Assembly (NCBI GenBank): GCA_945893395.1
Contig: CAMDEC010000010.1
Coordinates: 1-34,476 of the forward strand
Length of the DNA stretch: 34,476 bases
From: Bifidobacterium breve
GTDB taxonomy: Bacteria > Actinomycetota > Acidimicrobiia > Acidimicrobiales > Ilumatobacteraceae
Direction of reading: 5' to 3'
In this document: positions 7,014 to 15,697 of the stretch, piece by piece
Numbering within the stretch: the stretch's first letter is position 1
Layout of the letters: every line of letters starts with the position of its first letter
Position numbers and translations under genes: made by a program
The notes under the pieces: model-generated
Database searches by the model: none
Seen by the model: the letters and a program-made list of their open reading frames with translations, nothing else
Told to the model about the DNA's origin: nothing

Positions 7014-8255
7014 TTACTCTCCGCTGGCAGGTTTTGGCTCTTTGGGCAATGCCAACACGCGTTCACCAACAATGTTGCGCTGAATTTGACTAGTGCCGCC
7101 CCAAATTGTTTCTGATCGCGAAAAAAAGAAACTCGACATCATCGGTGATGTCGGGTAATTCGCCCGCCGCTTGTCGCGTTGCGCACCTGGCCAAGTGCCG
7201 GATTCAGGACCAGTGTCGACCAACATCGAATACGCGCCGTAAATATCTAGACCAAGCTCCATTGCACTTTGGTGCATCTCTGACCAAAACATTTTGTTGC
7301 TTGCGCCGAGTGCCATCACTCCAAAATCTTTCGTGCCGGCAAGCGTCGAACTCAAAGACCGCAGCCCGTTGAATCGCAAGATCTGAATCTTGGTGTAGTA
7401 CTGCACCAATCGCTGACGAATCGACGCGTCGTCGATTTTGCCGTTTGCTTTGGCCTGCGTGACGAACAATTTATATTCTTCTTCGAATCTTCGAAAGCCA
7501 GTCGTCGCGCTCATGCCACGCTCGAACGCGAGCGTGCTGTTGGCAACTTTCCAGCCATTGTTTACGCCACCAACGACATTGTCTTTCGGGCAACGTGCAT
7601 CAGTGAAGAAAACTTCGCAGAACTCGGCGGTGCCATCTGGTTGTGTAATGCCGCGCACTTCAACGCCAGGTTGTCTCATCGGCACCAATAAATATGAGAT
7701 GCCTTTGTGCTTCGGTGAATCTTTGTCGGTGCGAGTTAGCAAGAAGCAATAATCTGCGTGATGGCCCTGTGTCGTCCAAACTTTTTGTCCGTTGATCACC
7801 CATTCGTCACCGTCGAGAACCGCCGTTGTCTTGACACTGGCGAGATCGCTGCCACTATTTGGTTCGCTGAAACCTTGACACCAACGCATCTTGCCACTCA
7901 GAATTTTTGGCAGGAACTCTTGCTTTTGTGCTTCAGTGCCGTATTGCAACAGTGTCGGTCCGACAAGCGTGTCGCCAAAAAAATCGGCACGCATCGGCGC
8001 GCCAGCATTGGCAAATTCTTCTGCGAGCACTACACCTTCTAGAGTGCTCAATCCTTTGCCGCCATATTCTTTTGGCCACGTTGCACAGATCCAGCCACCT
8101 GCAAACAATTTTTCGGCCCAAGTCTCGTTGAAATTTTTTCGCTCTTCCGGCGACATCTCATAGCCGTCTTCAAACCAGCGAGGTGGCAGGTTGTCTTTAA
8201 GCCATTGCTGAATTTCTGCTCGTCGTGCTTCGGCTTCAGGGGTATATGTCAACAT
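7014..8255 (-). CDS. Acyl-CoA dehydrogenase
   Basis: A 413-residue FAD enzyme of the acyl-CoA dehydrogenase family. The N-terminal helical domain carries ATWPKEYGGKGLS, the middle domain GFSEPNSGSDLASVKT and VINGQKVWTTQGHHADYCF, and the C-terminal domain ends with ETIWGGTSQIQRNIVGERVLALP. It oxidises an acyl-CoA to the enoyl-CoA and passes electrons to electron transfer flavoprotein; etfA and etfB lie about 5 kb away. The chain-length preference cannot be read from sequence. The form resembles the many actinobacterial FadE proteins of about 400 residues that act on branched, long or sterol-side-chain substrates. It is probably first in a two-gene unit with the DUF805 gene. Confidence 0.92.
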   Translation of the reverse strand: MLTYTPEAEARRAEIQQWLKDNLPPRWFEDGYEMSPEERKNFNETWAEKLFAGGWICATWPKEYGGKGLSTLEGVVLAEEFANAGAPMRADFFGDTLVGPTLLQYGTEAQKQEFLPKILSGKMRWCQGFSEPNSGSDLASVKTTAVLDGDEWVINGQKVWTTQGHHADYCFLLTRTDKDSPKHKGISYLLVPMRQPGVEVRGITQPDGTAEFCEVFFTDARCPKDNVVGGVNNGWKVANSTLAFERGMSATTGFRRFEEEYKLFVTQAKANGKIDDASIRQRLVQYYTKIQILRFNGLRSLSSTLAGTKDFGVMALGASNKMFWSEMHQSAMELGLDIYGAYSMLVDTGPESGTWPGAQRDKRRANYPTSPMMSSFFFSRSETIWGGTSQIQRNIVGERVLALPKEPKPASGE

Positions 8256-8325
8256 CGTCTAACCATTGTTGCCGTTTTTCACGTCACAAGTCCACTTGAG
8301 TCAATGAGAATTTCGGCTCACTCAC

Positions 8326-8331
8326 TAGGCT
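8326..8331 (+). promoter_or_regulatory. Leaderless -10 box of the frhB-like gene
   Basis: TAGGCT lies six bases before the ATG at 8338; no ribosome binding site is visible. It sits in the 82-base gap between divergent genes. Confidence 0.5.
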
Positions 8332-8337
8332 TGCGAA

Positions 8338-9510
8338 ATGGTCGAAGTTGCCGAGCGTTGGACGCACCAATGGAAAGAACTCTACGAAGAAGTCATCAAC
8401 ACCGGCCTTTGCACGGGTTGTGCGGGCTGCGTGATTTCTTGTCCACACGATGTAATCGGTTACGAACACGAAGAAGGCAAATACAAACCGTTTCACCTTG
8501 AAGAAGAACTCGGTCTCGACAACTGCATTCACGGAGAAAAGGGTTGCACGAGTTGCACCCGCGCCTGCCCTCGCTTTCGCGCCTGGGAGCCCGAGGCCGA
8601 CATGCACTTGTTCGGTCGCCAACGCAAAGATGAAGAAATGTACGGCCAATATCGACAACTATTGATGGTTCGCGCTGCAGACGAAGAGACCCACAAAAAA
8701 GGTCAGGACGGCGGTTTCGTCGGCGCAATGTTGATTTGGTTGCTGAAACACGACTACATCGACGCGGCACTGACAAGTTTTGTCGAAGGTGACGGCTCAT
8801 CATGGAAGGCACTGCCGGGTCTCGCGCGCACACCCGCCGAAGTTCTTGCATCGTCGGGCAGTCGTTATACCTATTCGGCGAACACTCTGGCGATGCGCGA
8901 TGCCGAAAAAGAAGGCCTGAAACGACTTGCGCTAGTCGGCATGAGTTGTCAGTCGTCGGCGCTGCCGATCATGTGGAAGCGCAAAGCCGGAAAAGTTGGT
9001 AAACCATTTTTGTTCAACATCGGTTTGCTCTGTTCAAAAACTTTCGACGATGCAATTTTTGAAGAACTATTCTTGGCCAAGTACGGTTTGAAAAAAGAAG
9101 AAATGGTCAAAATGAACATCAAAGGCGTGTTTCAGATTTGGATGCGCGACGGCTCGTATCACGAGATCGATCTCAAAGAGTGCCACAAATGGACGCGCGA
9201 AGGTTGCAAAATGTGTCCAGACTTTGCCGCTGAGCACGCCGACATCTCGACTGGCGGCATCGGCGAAGACAACGATTGGACTCTCTGTGTCGTGCGCACC
9301 GAACTTGGTGAAGAAGTTATGAATCGAATGATCAAAGATGGCTCGGTTGTTGCTCGGCCCGCAGAAACCGATGCGACCGCAATGAGACTTTTGCGTTTGT
9401 TGAGCATCGTCAGCCGTCGTCGATGGCCAGAGTTCGCCGACAAGGCTGTCGGCGTCGGAGTTCCGCCTCCGAAGAAAAAAGTAGACGGCTCTACGCCAGC
9501 AGCACATTAA
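8338..9510 (+). CDS. FrhB-like coenzyme F420 oxidoreductase, beta subunit family
   Basis: A 390-residue iron-sulfur flavoprotein of the F420 hydrogenase/dehydrogenase beta-subunit family. Two [4Fe-4S] motifs open the protein: C25, C28, C31, C35 followed by proline, and C63/C70, C73, C77 followed by proline. The FrhB N-terminal domain follows (GQDGGFVGAMLIWLL), then the C-terminal domain (LVGMSCQSSALP, NIGLLCSKTFDD, GCKMCPDFAAEHADISTGGIG). Such proteins bind FAD and pass electrons between F420 and Fe-S partners or a substrate. No hydrogenase large or small subunit is nearby, so it is probably a stand-alone reductase of unknown substrate. The TauE/SafE gene follows eight bases after the stop. 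Confidence 0.88.
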   Translation: MVEVAERWTHQWKELYEEVINTGLCTGCAGCVISCPHDVIGYEHEEGKYKPFHLEEELGLDNCIHGEKGCTSCTRACPRFRAWEPEADMHLFGRQRKDEEMYGQYRQLLMVRAADEETHKKGQDGGFVGAMLIWLLKHDYIDAALTSFVEGDGSSWKALPGLARTPAEVLASSGSRYTYSANTLAMRDAEKEGLKRLALVGMSCQSSALPIMWKRKAGKVGKPFLFNIGLLCSKTFDDAIFEELFLAKYGLKKEEMVKMNIKGVFQIWMRDGSYHEIDLKECHKWTREGCKMCPDFAAEHADISTGGIGEDNDWTLCVVRTELGEEVMNRMIKDGSVVARPAETDATAMRLLRLLSIVSRRRWPEFADKAVGVGVPPPKKKVDGSTPAAH

Positions 9511-9518
9511 CTGGTTTC

Positions 9519-10319
9519 ATGGACGCCGGTATTTTTCGTGACGTCTTGACGGCGCTTGCTGGCATCGCCACTGGCATTATGTCTGGCACTTTTGGGGTTG
9601 GTGGCGCAGTCATTTCGACACCCGCAATTCGCGCATTGGGTTGCTCGGCCGCGCTCGCGGTCGGCACGACACTGCCGTCAATTTTGCCCGGCGCCGTCAG
9701 TGGCTCGTGGCGATATCGGCACGGCGAACTAATTCAATGGAAAGTCGTCGCGTTCACCGCGCCAAGTGGCATCGTTACGGCGATTCTCGGCGCATGGGTT
9801 TCACCACGCGTACCTGGCGACGGTCACTTGCTGATGGTGCTCACCGCGTTGTTACTGATGTGGAGTTCGATCAACATGATTCGCAGCGTCTCTCTACGCG
9901 AGCCAAGTGAGTCGAATGAACCTGACGACACTAAAACAAATCTCAGAAACTCGCAAAGTTTTTTGGCGACTCTGACTGGTCTTGTGTCCGGCAGTCTTTC
10001 TGGTTTGCTCGGCGTAGGTGGCGGCATCGTCATGGTGCCGTTGTTTCGACGCTGGCTCGGCTTGCCGATGAAAAATGCCGTCGCAACTTCGCTGGTCTGC
10101 GTTGGCTGCTTTGCGGTGCCAGGCACGATCACTCACGCGATTGAAGGCGGCATCGACTGGCGATTCGCGATTTGGCTCACGATTGGCGTCGTTGTCGGCG
10201 CACCGTTCGGGTCGAAAATGGCACTCAAAATGAGCGACAAAAAACTTCAACGCGTTTTCGGATTGTTTTTGGCTGCAGTCGCCGTGGTCTATGGCAGTGG
10301 CGAACTACTCGCTTTATAA
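9519..10319 (+). CDS. TauE/SafE family membrane transporter (putative sulfite/anion exporter)
   Basis: A 266-residue membrane protein with two similar halves, each starting with a glycine-rich stretch: GTFGVGGAVISTPAI near the N-terminus and GLLGVGGGIVMVPLF near residue 165. This duplicated pattern defines the TauE/SafE family (sulfite, sulfoacetate or other small organic anions). I take ATG 9519, eight bases after the frhB-like stop; an in-frame start at 9423 would add an arginine-rich stretch that lies within the upstream gene. It is probably in one operon with that gene. Its stop is two bases from that of the convergent uracil-DNA glycosylase gene. Confidence 0.88.
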   Translation: MDAGIFRDVLTALAGIATGIMSGTFGVGGAVISTPAIRALGCSAALAVGTTLPSILPGAVSGSWRYRHGELIQWKVVAFTAPSGIVTAILGAWVSPRVPGDGHLLMVLTALLLMWSSINMIRSVSLREPSESNEPDDTKTNLRNSQSFLATLTGLVSGSLSGLLGVGGGIVMVPLFRRWLGLPMKNAVATSLVCVGCFAVPGTITHAIEGGIDWRFAIWLTIGVVVGAPFGSKMALKMSDKKLQRVFGLFLAAVAVVYGSGELLAL

Positions 10320-10321
10320 TT

Positions 10322-10990
10322 TTAACGCGCTAGTTTCACTGCAGTTTTAAACACACTGTCAAACATTTTTTCGGTGAGTTTTCCCGTGAAAGTATTTTGT
10401 TGACTCGGATGATACGAGCAGACAATTTTGTACTTCTCGTGATTCACAACGACGCCATGACCGAACTTTGGTCGGGGTCGAATCTCTAGCTCGTCGCAAA
10501 CCGCGGTCAACGAAAACGCCCCCAAGCAGATAATCACTTTTACTTGACTCAGCAACTCAAGTTCGCGAGTCAAATAATTCGAGCACTTCTTGCGCTCATT
10601 CGGTGTCGGTTTGTTGTCGGGTGGCGCACAGCGTACAGCAGTCGACACCCACGCGTTGGTTAGTTTCAGCCCGTCGTTGCGCGAAATTGATTCTGGTTGC
10701 GAAGCCAAACCTGCCTTGTACATCGCCCTAAATAGCCAGTCGCCACTTCGATCGCCAGTAAAAATGCGGCCTGTTCGATTTGCGCCGTGTGCCCCGGGCG
10801 CAAGACCCAACACAAGAATTTTGGCGCGAGTGTCGCCGAAACCAGCGATTGGCTTTCCCCAATAAGTTTCACTCGCATACGAGGCTCGCTTTTCAATCGA
10901 AACTTTTTCACGCCATTTAACGAGTCGTGTGCACTTGTGACATTCGGTTATCTCGTTAGCAAGTTTGTTAAATTCACCCTGAAGCGCCAC
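10322..10990 (-). CDS. udgB: Uracil-DNA glycosylase, family 5 (UDGb)
   Basis: A 222-residue base excision repair enzyme of the Fe-S uracil-DNA glycosylases. Four cysteines suited to a [4Fe-4S] cluster are C17, C20, C121 and C136. Motif A reads GLAPGAHGANRTGRIFTGD (62-80), the family-5 form, which lacks the polar catalytic residue found at this spot in families 1 and 4. The second motif SYHPSQQNTFTGKL (from 192) also fits. Family 5 enzymes remove uracil, and some also remove deaminated purines. The GTG start has TAATCT six bases upstream, a leaderless pattern. It diverges from the triad at 11033. Confidence 0.9.
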   Translation of the reverse strand: MALQGEFNKLANEITECHKCTRLVKWREKVSIEKRASYASETYWGKPIAGFGDTRAKILVLGLAPGAHGANRTGRIFTGDRSGDWLFRAMYKAGLASQPESISRNDGLKLTNAWVSTAVRCAPPDNKPTPNERKKCSNYLTRELELLSQVKVIICLGAFSLTAVCDELEIRPRPKFGHGVVVNHEKYKIVCSYHPSQQNTFTGKLTEKMFDSVFKTAVKLAR

Positions 10991-10996
10991 ACCACG

Positions 10997-11002
10997 AGAT
11001 TA
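10997..11002 (-). promoter_or_regulatory. Leaderless -10 box of udgB
   Basis: On the minus strand TAATCT lies exactly six bases before the GTG start at 10990, and there is no ribosome binding site. Confidence 0.5.
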
Positions 11003-11032
11003 TGCGCTGTGCCGATAGTTTGAAGATCTGAA

Positions 11033-11683
11033 ATGACGACCAAGAAAACCAAGCCCCAGGCATCGACCGTGATCATCATGGTGCGTCACGGTAAGACGCC
11101 GAGCACCGGCAAACTGCTGCCTGGTCGTGCTGCTGGCCTGCACCTCAGTGATGTCGGCCGAAACGAAGCACTTGAAGTCGCCAAACGACTCAGCAAACTA
11201 AACAAAGTCTCGGCAATTTATTCTTCGCCGCTCGAGCGTGCTCGCGAGACCGCTGCTCCGATCGGCAAAGTGCTCAACAAAAAAATCATTATCAACAAAG
11301 GTTTGCTCGAGTGCGACTTTGGCAAGTGGACGGGCAAAGAACTCGGCAAGTTGATGAAACTGCCCGAGTGGTCAACCGTTCAGCGAGCACCCAGCACTTT
11401 TCGATTTCCGAACGGCGAAAGTTTCACCGAGATGCAGACTCGCATGGTCTCGACCCTCGATGACCTGCGCAAAGCGCATCCAGGTGGCATCGTGATTTGT
11501 GTTTCGCACGCCGACCCGATCAAAGCGGCTGTCGCCCACGCCATGGGCACGCACCTCGACCTGTTTCAGCGCATCGTCATCAGCACATGTTCGGTCAGCG
11601 CCGTTTCTTATTCGGCGTATGGCCCGGTTGTTTTGACCGTCAACTCGACTGGTGGCAACCTCGCCGATCTGCAGATCTCATGA
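11033..11683 (+). CDS. MSMEG_4193-type histidine phosphatase / phosphomutase
   Basis: A 216-residue member of the histidine phosphatase superfamily. The catalytic motif is MVRHGKTPSTG (R18, H19, G20), a conserved acidic stretch follows (LLECDFGKWTG, E93), and the second catalytic histidine is H159 in CVSHADPIKAAVAHAMG. The insertion LLPGRAAGLHLSDVG after the first motif marks the actinobacterial MSMEG_4193 subfamily, which I recall as TIGR03848. It is the first of three genes joined by overlaps (stop/start ATGA with the DUF3090 gene). Reaction and substrate are unknown; a soluble cytoplasmic phosphatase is the natural reading. Confidence 0.92.
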   Translation: MTTKKTKPQASTVIIMVRHGKTPSTGKLLPGRAAGLHLSDVGRNEALEVAKRLSKLNKVSAIYSSPLERARETAAPIGKVLNKKIIINKGLLECDFGKWTGKELGKLMKLPEWSTVQRAPSTFRFPNGESFTEMQTRMVSTLDDLRKAHPGGIVICVSHADPIKAAVAHAMGTHLDLFQRIVISTCSVSAVSYSAYGPVVLTVNSTGGNLADLQIS

Positions 11684-12186
11684 GCGTGTATTTCGAGTTC
11701 GACTCAACCGATGCGTTCACCGCGGGGGCCCTCGGCGAACCAGGCAAGCGCACTTTTGTGTTGCAAGTTCGCGCCGAAGGCCAGCGCATCACGATCAAAT
11801 GCGAAAAAGAGCAAGTTGCGGCGATGTCAGAATATTTGCGCAAACTCTTGGCTGATGCACCAGATGTTTCGCACGGGCCAATCAGCGACGTAATGCAGTT
11901 GTCTCAGCCGATCGAGCCCGAGTTCGTACTCGGCACCGTCGGTCTCGCGTACGACACGCTCAGTGATCGCCTCGTGATTCAGCTTGATGAAATCGAAATC
12001 TCACCCGAGGATGAAACCGAGATCTCCGAACAAGATATCTCGCACGTTCGGGCCCACATCACCCGTGGTCAGGCTGCCGCATTTTGCAAACACGCCGACG
12101 AAGTTGTTTCGTCGGGTCGACCATCGTGTGTTTTTTGTGGCCGGCCAATTAACAAAGATGGCCATTTGTGTCCACGCATGAACTAG
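11680..12186 (+). CDS. DUF3090 family protein
   Basis: A 168-residue actinobacterial protein of unknown function (DUF3090, which I recall as TIGR03847). The first ~125 residues look like beta strands with acidic loops (the stretch near residues 103-120 is rich in Glu and Asp). The C-terminus holds HVRAHITRGQAAAFCKHA and then a compact zinc-ribbon-like knuckle: C150, C153, H162, C164. That suggests zinc binding and possibly a role as adaptor or binding subunit. The ATG at 11680 overlaps the phosphatase stop by four bases, and its own 3' end overlaps the kinase-fold gene by 19 bases, so the three are almost certainly one transcript with coupled translation. Confidence 0.92.
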   Translation: MSVYFEFDSTDAFTAGALGEPGKRTFVLQVRAEGQRITIKCEKEQVAAMSEYLRKLLADAPDVSHGPISDVMQLSQPIEPEFVLGTVGLAYDTLSDRLVIQLDEIEISPEDETEISEQDISHVRAHITRGQAAAFCKHADEVVSSGRPSCVFCGRPINKDGHLCPRMN

Positions 12187-12884
12187 ATAGCGCCGAACAA
12201 CTAAATATTTTGTTGCGCGGCGAAATGTCGGTCGTGATGCGTATGCCCTACAGCAGTAACGCCACATATTTGGTATCGATTGCTCTCGATGACAAGTCAA
12301 TCCAAGCAATTTATAAACCGATGCGCGGTGAACGACCGCTGTGGGATTTCGGCCCTGGTCTTCACCGCCGTGAAGTCGCCGCCTATCGACTTTCTGAAAC
12401 TATGGGTATGGGCTTCGTGCCACCAACCGTGTTGCGCGACGGCCCAAGTGGCGAAGGTTCGGTGCAGTTGTTGATCGAGGCCGACCCCGACGAGCACTAC
12501 TTCACGATTTTTGAACAGCGCCAAGATTTACACGATCAGTTTCGCGCGATGTGCGCATTCGATATTTTGGCCAACAACACCGACCGCAAGTCGGGCCATG
12601 TTCTGGTCGACAAAAACTCGCGCGTATGGGGCATCGACCACGGTGTCTGTTTCGCCGCCGATTTCAAGTTGCGCACCGTCATCTGGGAGTTCGGCGGCGA
12701 AGAAATATCCCAACCACTGCTCGAACAAATCGAACCGCTGACTCAGACCGTACCACTCGAAGTTGCAACTCTGCTCAGCGAACAAGAGGTTGTCGCCATC
12801 ACCGAACGCGCAAAATGGCTACTTGATGGGGCGCGGTTTCCAGTCGACCCCTCGGGCCGCCACTACCCTTGGCCCCTCGTCTAA
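12168..12884 (+). CDS. SCO1664 family protein with PI3/PI4-kinase-like fold
   Basis: A 238-residue protein of the SCO1664 family (which I recall as TIGR03843), related to lipid/protein kinases of the PI3/PI4-kinase and HipA type. Kinase-like residues can be matched: K50 in AIYKPMRGE (nucleotide-binding lysine), the catalytic-loop-like stretch FDILANNTDRKSGHVL (D132, N137, D139), and D157 in GIDHG (metal-binding, DFG-like). Whether it phosphorylates a small molecule, lipid or protein is not known. The GTG start lies inside the end of the DUF3090 gene. It faces etfA with a 47-base gap in which I see no hairpin. Confidence 0.9.
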   Translation: MSTHELDSAEQLNILLRGEMSVVMRMPYSSNATYLVSIALDDKSIQAIYKPMRGERPLWDFGPGLHRREVAAYRLSETMGMGFVPPTVLRDGPSGEGSVQLLIEADPDEHYFTIFEQRQDLHDQFRAMCAFDILANNTDRKSGHVLVDKNSRVWGIDHGVCFAADFKLRTVIWEFGGEEISQPLLEQIEPLTQTVPLEVATLLSEQEVVAITERAKWLLDGARFPVDPSGRHYPWPLV

Positions 12885-12931
12885 ACAGCCTTCGCCAACA
12901 ATTTAAATCGCGCAAAATCTGCACGACGGAA

Positions 12932-13900
12932 TTATGAGCGGGATTTGAGCGCTTCGATTAGTTTTGGCAGAACTTTGTGCACGTCACCGACGATGCCGAG
13001 GTCTGCAATGCCGAAGATTGGCGCTTCTTTGTCTTTGTTGATCGCAATGATGTTCTTTGAGCCCTTCATGCCCACCATGTGCTGGGTCGCGCCAGAAATG
13101 CCCGCCGCGATATAAACGCTTGGCTTCACGACTTTGCCAGTCTGACCAACTTGATATGAGTAAGGCACCCAACCAGCGTCAACGATCGCACGCGACGCAC
13201 CAGGCGCACCTTTAAGAAGTTTTGCAAGATCTTCGATCAACGCATAGTTGCCGGCTTCACCGAGACCGCGACCACCAGAAACGACAATTGCTGCTTCATC
13301 AAGTTTTGGTCCAGACGATTGCTCGGTGTGCACTGCAACGACTTTTGCACCGCCTTGCTTGCCAAGGTCAGGCACTGTAACTGCAACAACTTCTGGCGAG
13401 CTCGCACCTGCAGGCTCGGCAGCAAAACTTTTTGGGCGGAATGAAACCAAGTGTGGGCCTTGTCCGCTGAAGGCGGTAGTAACCAAGATGTTGCCACCGA
13501 AAATCGGTGTCGTCGCAACAACGCCATCTACCGAGTCGGCGATGTCGATGTTGTTCGTCAACACCGTGCGATTGAGTTTCACCGACAACCGAGCCATCGT
13601 GTCGCGACCTTCATAGTTTTGCGGAAACATAATTACGTCCGGTGTGTCACCCGAGTCGATGATTGACTTCATCGCTGCCGAAAGGGCAACGCCAGGCAAT
13701 TTGCCGGTCAAGTCGCCAGTTGCATAAACCTTTGTCGCACCATATTCGCCGAGCGAAGCAGCGATTGCGCTCGCGTCGCCACCAACAAATGCAGTCACTT
13801 TGCTCGACAGCGATCGCGCCTTTGTCAGCAATTCGAGAGTGCCAGTTGTTGCTACGCCGCCAGAGGCTTGTGCGAAAACCCAAACATTATTGATTGTCAT
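12932..13900 (-). CDS. etfA: Electron transfer flavoprotein subunit alpha
   Basis: A 322-residue EtfA/FixB. The N-terminal half shares the Rossmann-like fold with EtfB; the C-terminal FAD-binding domain shows [54 protein letters not shown] and the closing [22 protein letters not shown]. With EtfB it forms the soluble carrier that collects electrons from acyl-CoA dehydrogenases such as the one at 7014 and passes them to the ETF:quinone oxidoreductase. It lies 19 bases after etfB in the same orientation, with a short AAAGG ribosome binding site. The length is normal. Confidence 0.95.
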   Translation of the reverse strand: MTINNVWVFAQASGGVATTGTLELLTKARSLSSKVTAFVGGDASAIAASLGEYGATKVYATGDLTGKLPGVALSAAMKSIIDSGDTPDVIMFPQNYEGRDTMARLSVKLNRTVLTNNIDIADSVDGVVATTPIFGGNILVTTAFSGQGPHLVSFRPKSFAAEPAGASSPEVVAVTVPDLGKQGGAKVVAVHTEQSSGPKLDEAAIVVSGGRGLGEAGNYALIEDLAKLLKGAPGASRAIVDAGWVPYSYQVGQTGKVVKPSVYIAAGISGATQHMVGMKGSKNIIAINKDKEAPIFGIADLGIVGDVHKVLPKLIEALKSRS

Positions 13901-13919
13901 GTGTGTTTACCTTTTGCTC

Positions 13920-14696
13920 TCAGATCAACTTCAGATTTTCAAGGAATGCAACGATTTTGCCGAACGCTTCACCGTCATCTTCGATGACTTGTCCGGCTTT
14001 GCGGGCCTCGGCTTGCGTTACATTGACAATTTTTTGACCAGCACCAGCCCAACCAGTTGGCGTGACAGCAAGATCAGTTGCCGTCACAACATCCAGCGGC
14101 TTCTTTTTTGCGTCCATGATGCCCTTGAAACTTGGATAGCGCGGCTCGACAACACCAGCAGTCACGCTGATCACGGCCGGCAATGTGCACTCAACTTCGT
14201 CGTAACCAGATTCGCTTTGACGGTCGACTTTCAAAACTGATCCTTCGATTTTAACTTTCTTGGCGAAAGTTACCGATGGCAAACCGAGGCATTCTGCAAT
14301 TTGCTCTGGCACTGTGCCGGTGTAACCATCTGAAGATTCGGTACCCGTGATCACAAGATCCGCGCCACCGAGTTTGTTAACTGCCGCAGCCAAAACTTTT
14401 GCAGTTGTCAAAGCATCTGAACCCGCGAGAGCAGGATCACTGACCAATAATCCTTTAACGGCACCCATCGCCAACGCAGTGCGCATGCCAGATGTTTCGC
14501 CGTTCGGCGCCATCGATACAACATAAACTTCGCCCGAACCGGCAGTGGCAACAAGTTGCAACGCCATCTCGACGCCATAAGCGTCTGATTCATCAAGAAT
14601 TAATTTTCCATCACGCTTCAGCGCATGAGTTGTAGCGTCAAGCGCGCCTGGACTAGCTGGATCTGGAATTTGTTTAACGCATACGACGATATTCAT
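13920..14696 (-). CDS. etfB: Electron transfer flavoprotein subunit beta
   Basis: A 258-residue EtfB/FixA with the standard N-terminus NIVVCVKQIPDPAS, the AMP-binding region DLVITGTESSDGYTGTVPEQIAE, and the late signature LPAVISVTAGVVEPRYPSFKGIMDAKKKPL. It forms the heterodimeric electron transfer flavoprotein with EtfA, encoded immediately downstream. The order etfB-etfA is the common bacterial one. The lipid kinase-like gene diverges upstream. Confidence 0.95.
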   Translation of the reverse strand: MNIVVCVKQIPDPASPGALDATTHALKRDGKLILDESDAYGVEMALQLVATAGSGEVYVVSMAPNGETSGMRTALAMGAVKGLLVSDPALAGSDALTTAKVLAAAVNKLGGADLVITGTESSDGYTGTVPEQIAECLGLPSVTFAKKVKIEGSVLKVDRQSESGYDEVECTLPAVISVTAGVVEPRYPSFKGIMDAKKKPLDVVTATDLAVTPTGWAGAGQKIVNVTQAEARKAGQVIEDDGEAFGKIVAFLENLKLI

Positions 14697-14767
14697 GGCT
14701 TCTATTCTTACCGTTATTCTTGCTCACAACCACGCAAAAATCTGATCTCAAAACGCTGATACCGTTA

Positions 14768-15691
14768 ATGATCTTGCAAATCTTGCTCATTGTGAACTCG
14801 TTCGCATCTTCGGTCAATCCACGAAACACCGTTGCAGTGCACCAATACCTTGCCCGCCACCACAGCGTGCAGGTCGTGGAGACCAACGAACGCGGTCACG
14901 CCACTCGCTTCGCCAAAGATGCGGCCGATCGCGGGGTCGATGCCGTCGTGGCTTTTGGTGGTGACGGAACTCTCAATGAAGTTGCGACCGGTCTGGCAGG
15001 CAGCCAAACCGCGTTAATGATGTTGCCAGGTGGATCGACGAATGTGTTCGTGCGCAGCCTCGGCGCGTCTAACGACCCGGTCATTGCGTTGCAGCAGTTC
15101 AGTTCAGGCTTAGATCACGACAACATTCACCCAATTAGTTTGGGACGCGCCAATGGGCGATACTTCTGTTTTCATGCCGGTATCGGTTTTGACGCTGCAG
15201 TTGTCGAGCTCGTCGAACGACGAGCCTCGCTCAAGCGGATAATTGGTCAGCCGTTATTTGCGCTATCGGCGTTGCAAGCCTGGTTTCGCAGCTACGACAG
15301 AAAGTATCCGCACTTCAGCGTCGAAATTGACGGCAAAAAAATACCTAACGGCTACTTCACCGTCGTGCTCAACTCGAACCCGTATACGTACGTGGGCAAA
15401 ATGGCGGTCAATCTTTCGACTGCGGCCTCGCTGGACAAAAAATTAGTTGCAGTGACTTTCAGGAAACTGACTACTCCATTGATGGTCCGCACGATCATCC
15501 AGTCGGTTCGTCAAGATCAAATCAACGCATCACCTGGCATCGACGTTCGCACGGATGTCGACGATGTCAAAATAAATTTTTCGGCACCGTTTCCATATCA
15601 ACTTGATGGCGACTACCTCGGCGAACAAACTTCGCTGCACATCCAACACTGCCCCGACGCCCTTCGCCTTGTTAAACCAATAATCATCTAG
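14768..15691 (+). CDS. Diacylglycerol kinase-like lipid kinase (YegS/DgkB family)
   Basis: A 307-residue member of the diacylglycerol kinase catalytic family. It begins, as the family does, with a short strand (ILLIVNSFAS) and carries the nucleotide-binding motif VAFGGDGTLNEVATGL (about 62-76) and LPGGSTNVFVRSLG. The YegS-like C-terminal beta domain ends with a FPYQLDGDYLG stretch. It probably phosphorylates a lipid or isoprenoid at the membrane. I choose ATG 14768 because an in-frame TTG at 14720 would add 16 residues absent from the family's usual N-terminus. The stop is six bases from that of a convergent glycerophosphodiesterase gene, so both neighbours act on lipids. Confidence 0.88.
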   Translation: MILQILLIVNSFASSVNPRNTVAVHQYLARHHSVQVVETNERGHATRFAKDAADRGVDAVVAFGGDGTLNEVATGLAGSQTALMMLPGGSTNVFVRSLGASNDPVIALQQFSSGLDHDNIHPISLGRANGRYFCFHAGIGFDAAVVELVERRASLKRIIGQPLFALSALQAWFRSYDRKYPHFSVEIDGKKIPNGYFTVVLNSNPYTYVGKMAVNLSTAASLDKKLVAVTFRKLTTPLMVRTIIQSVRQDQINASPGIDVRTDVDDVKINFSAPFPYQLDGDYLGEQTSLHIQHCPDALRLVKPIII

Positions 15692-15697
15692 AACTTT

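Noticed and set aside
9423-9518. N-terminal extension of the TauE/SafE gene
   Set aside because: It is an arginine-rich stretch inside the frhB-like gene; the family begins near ATG 9519.
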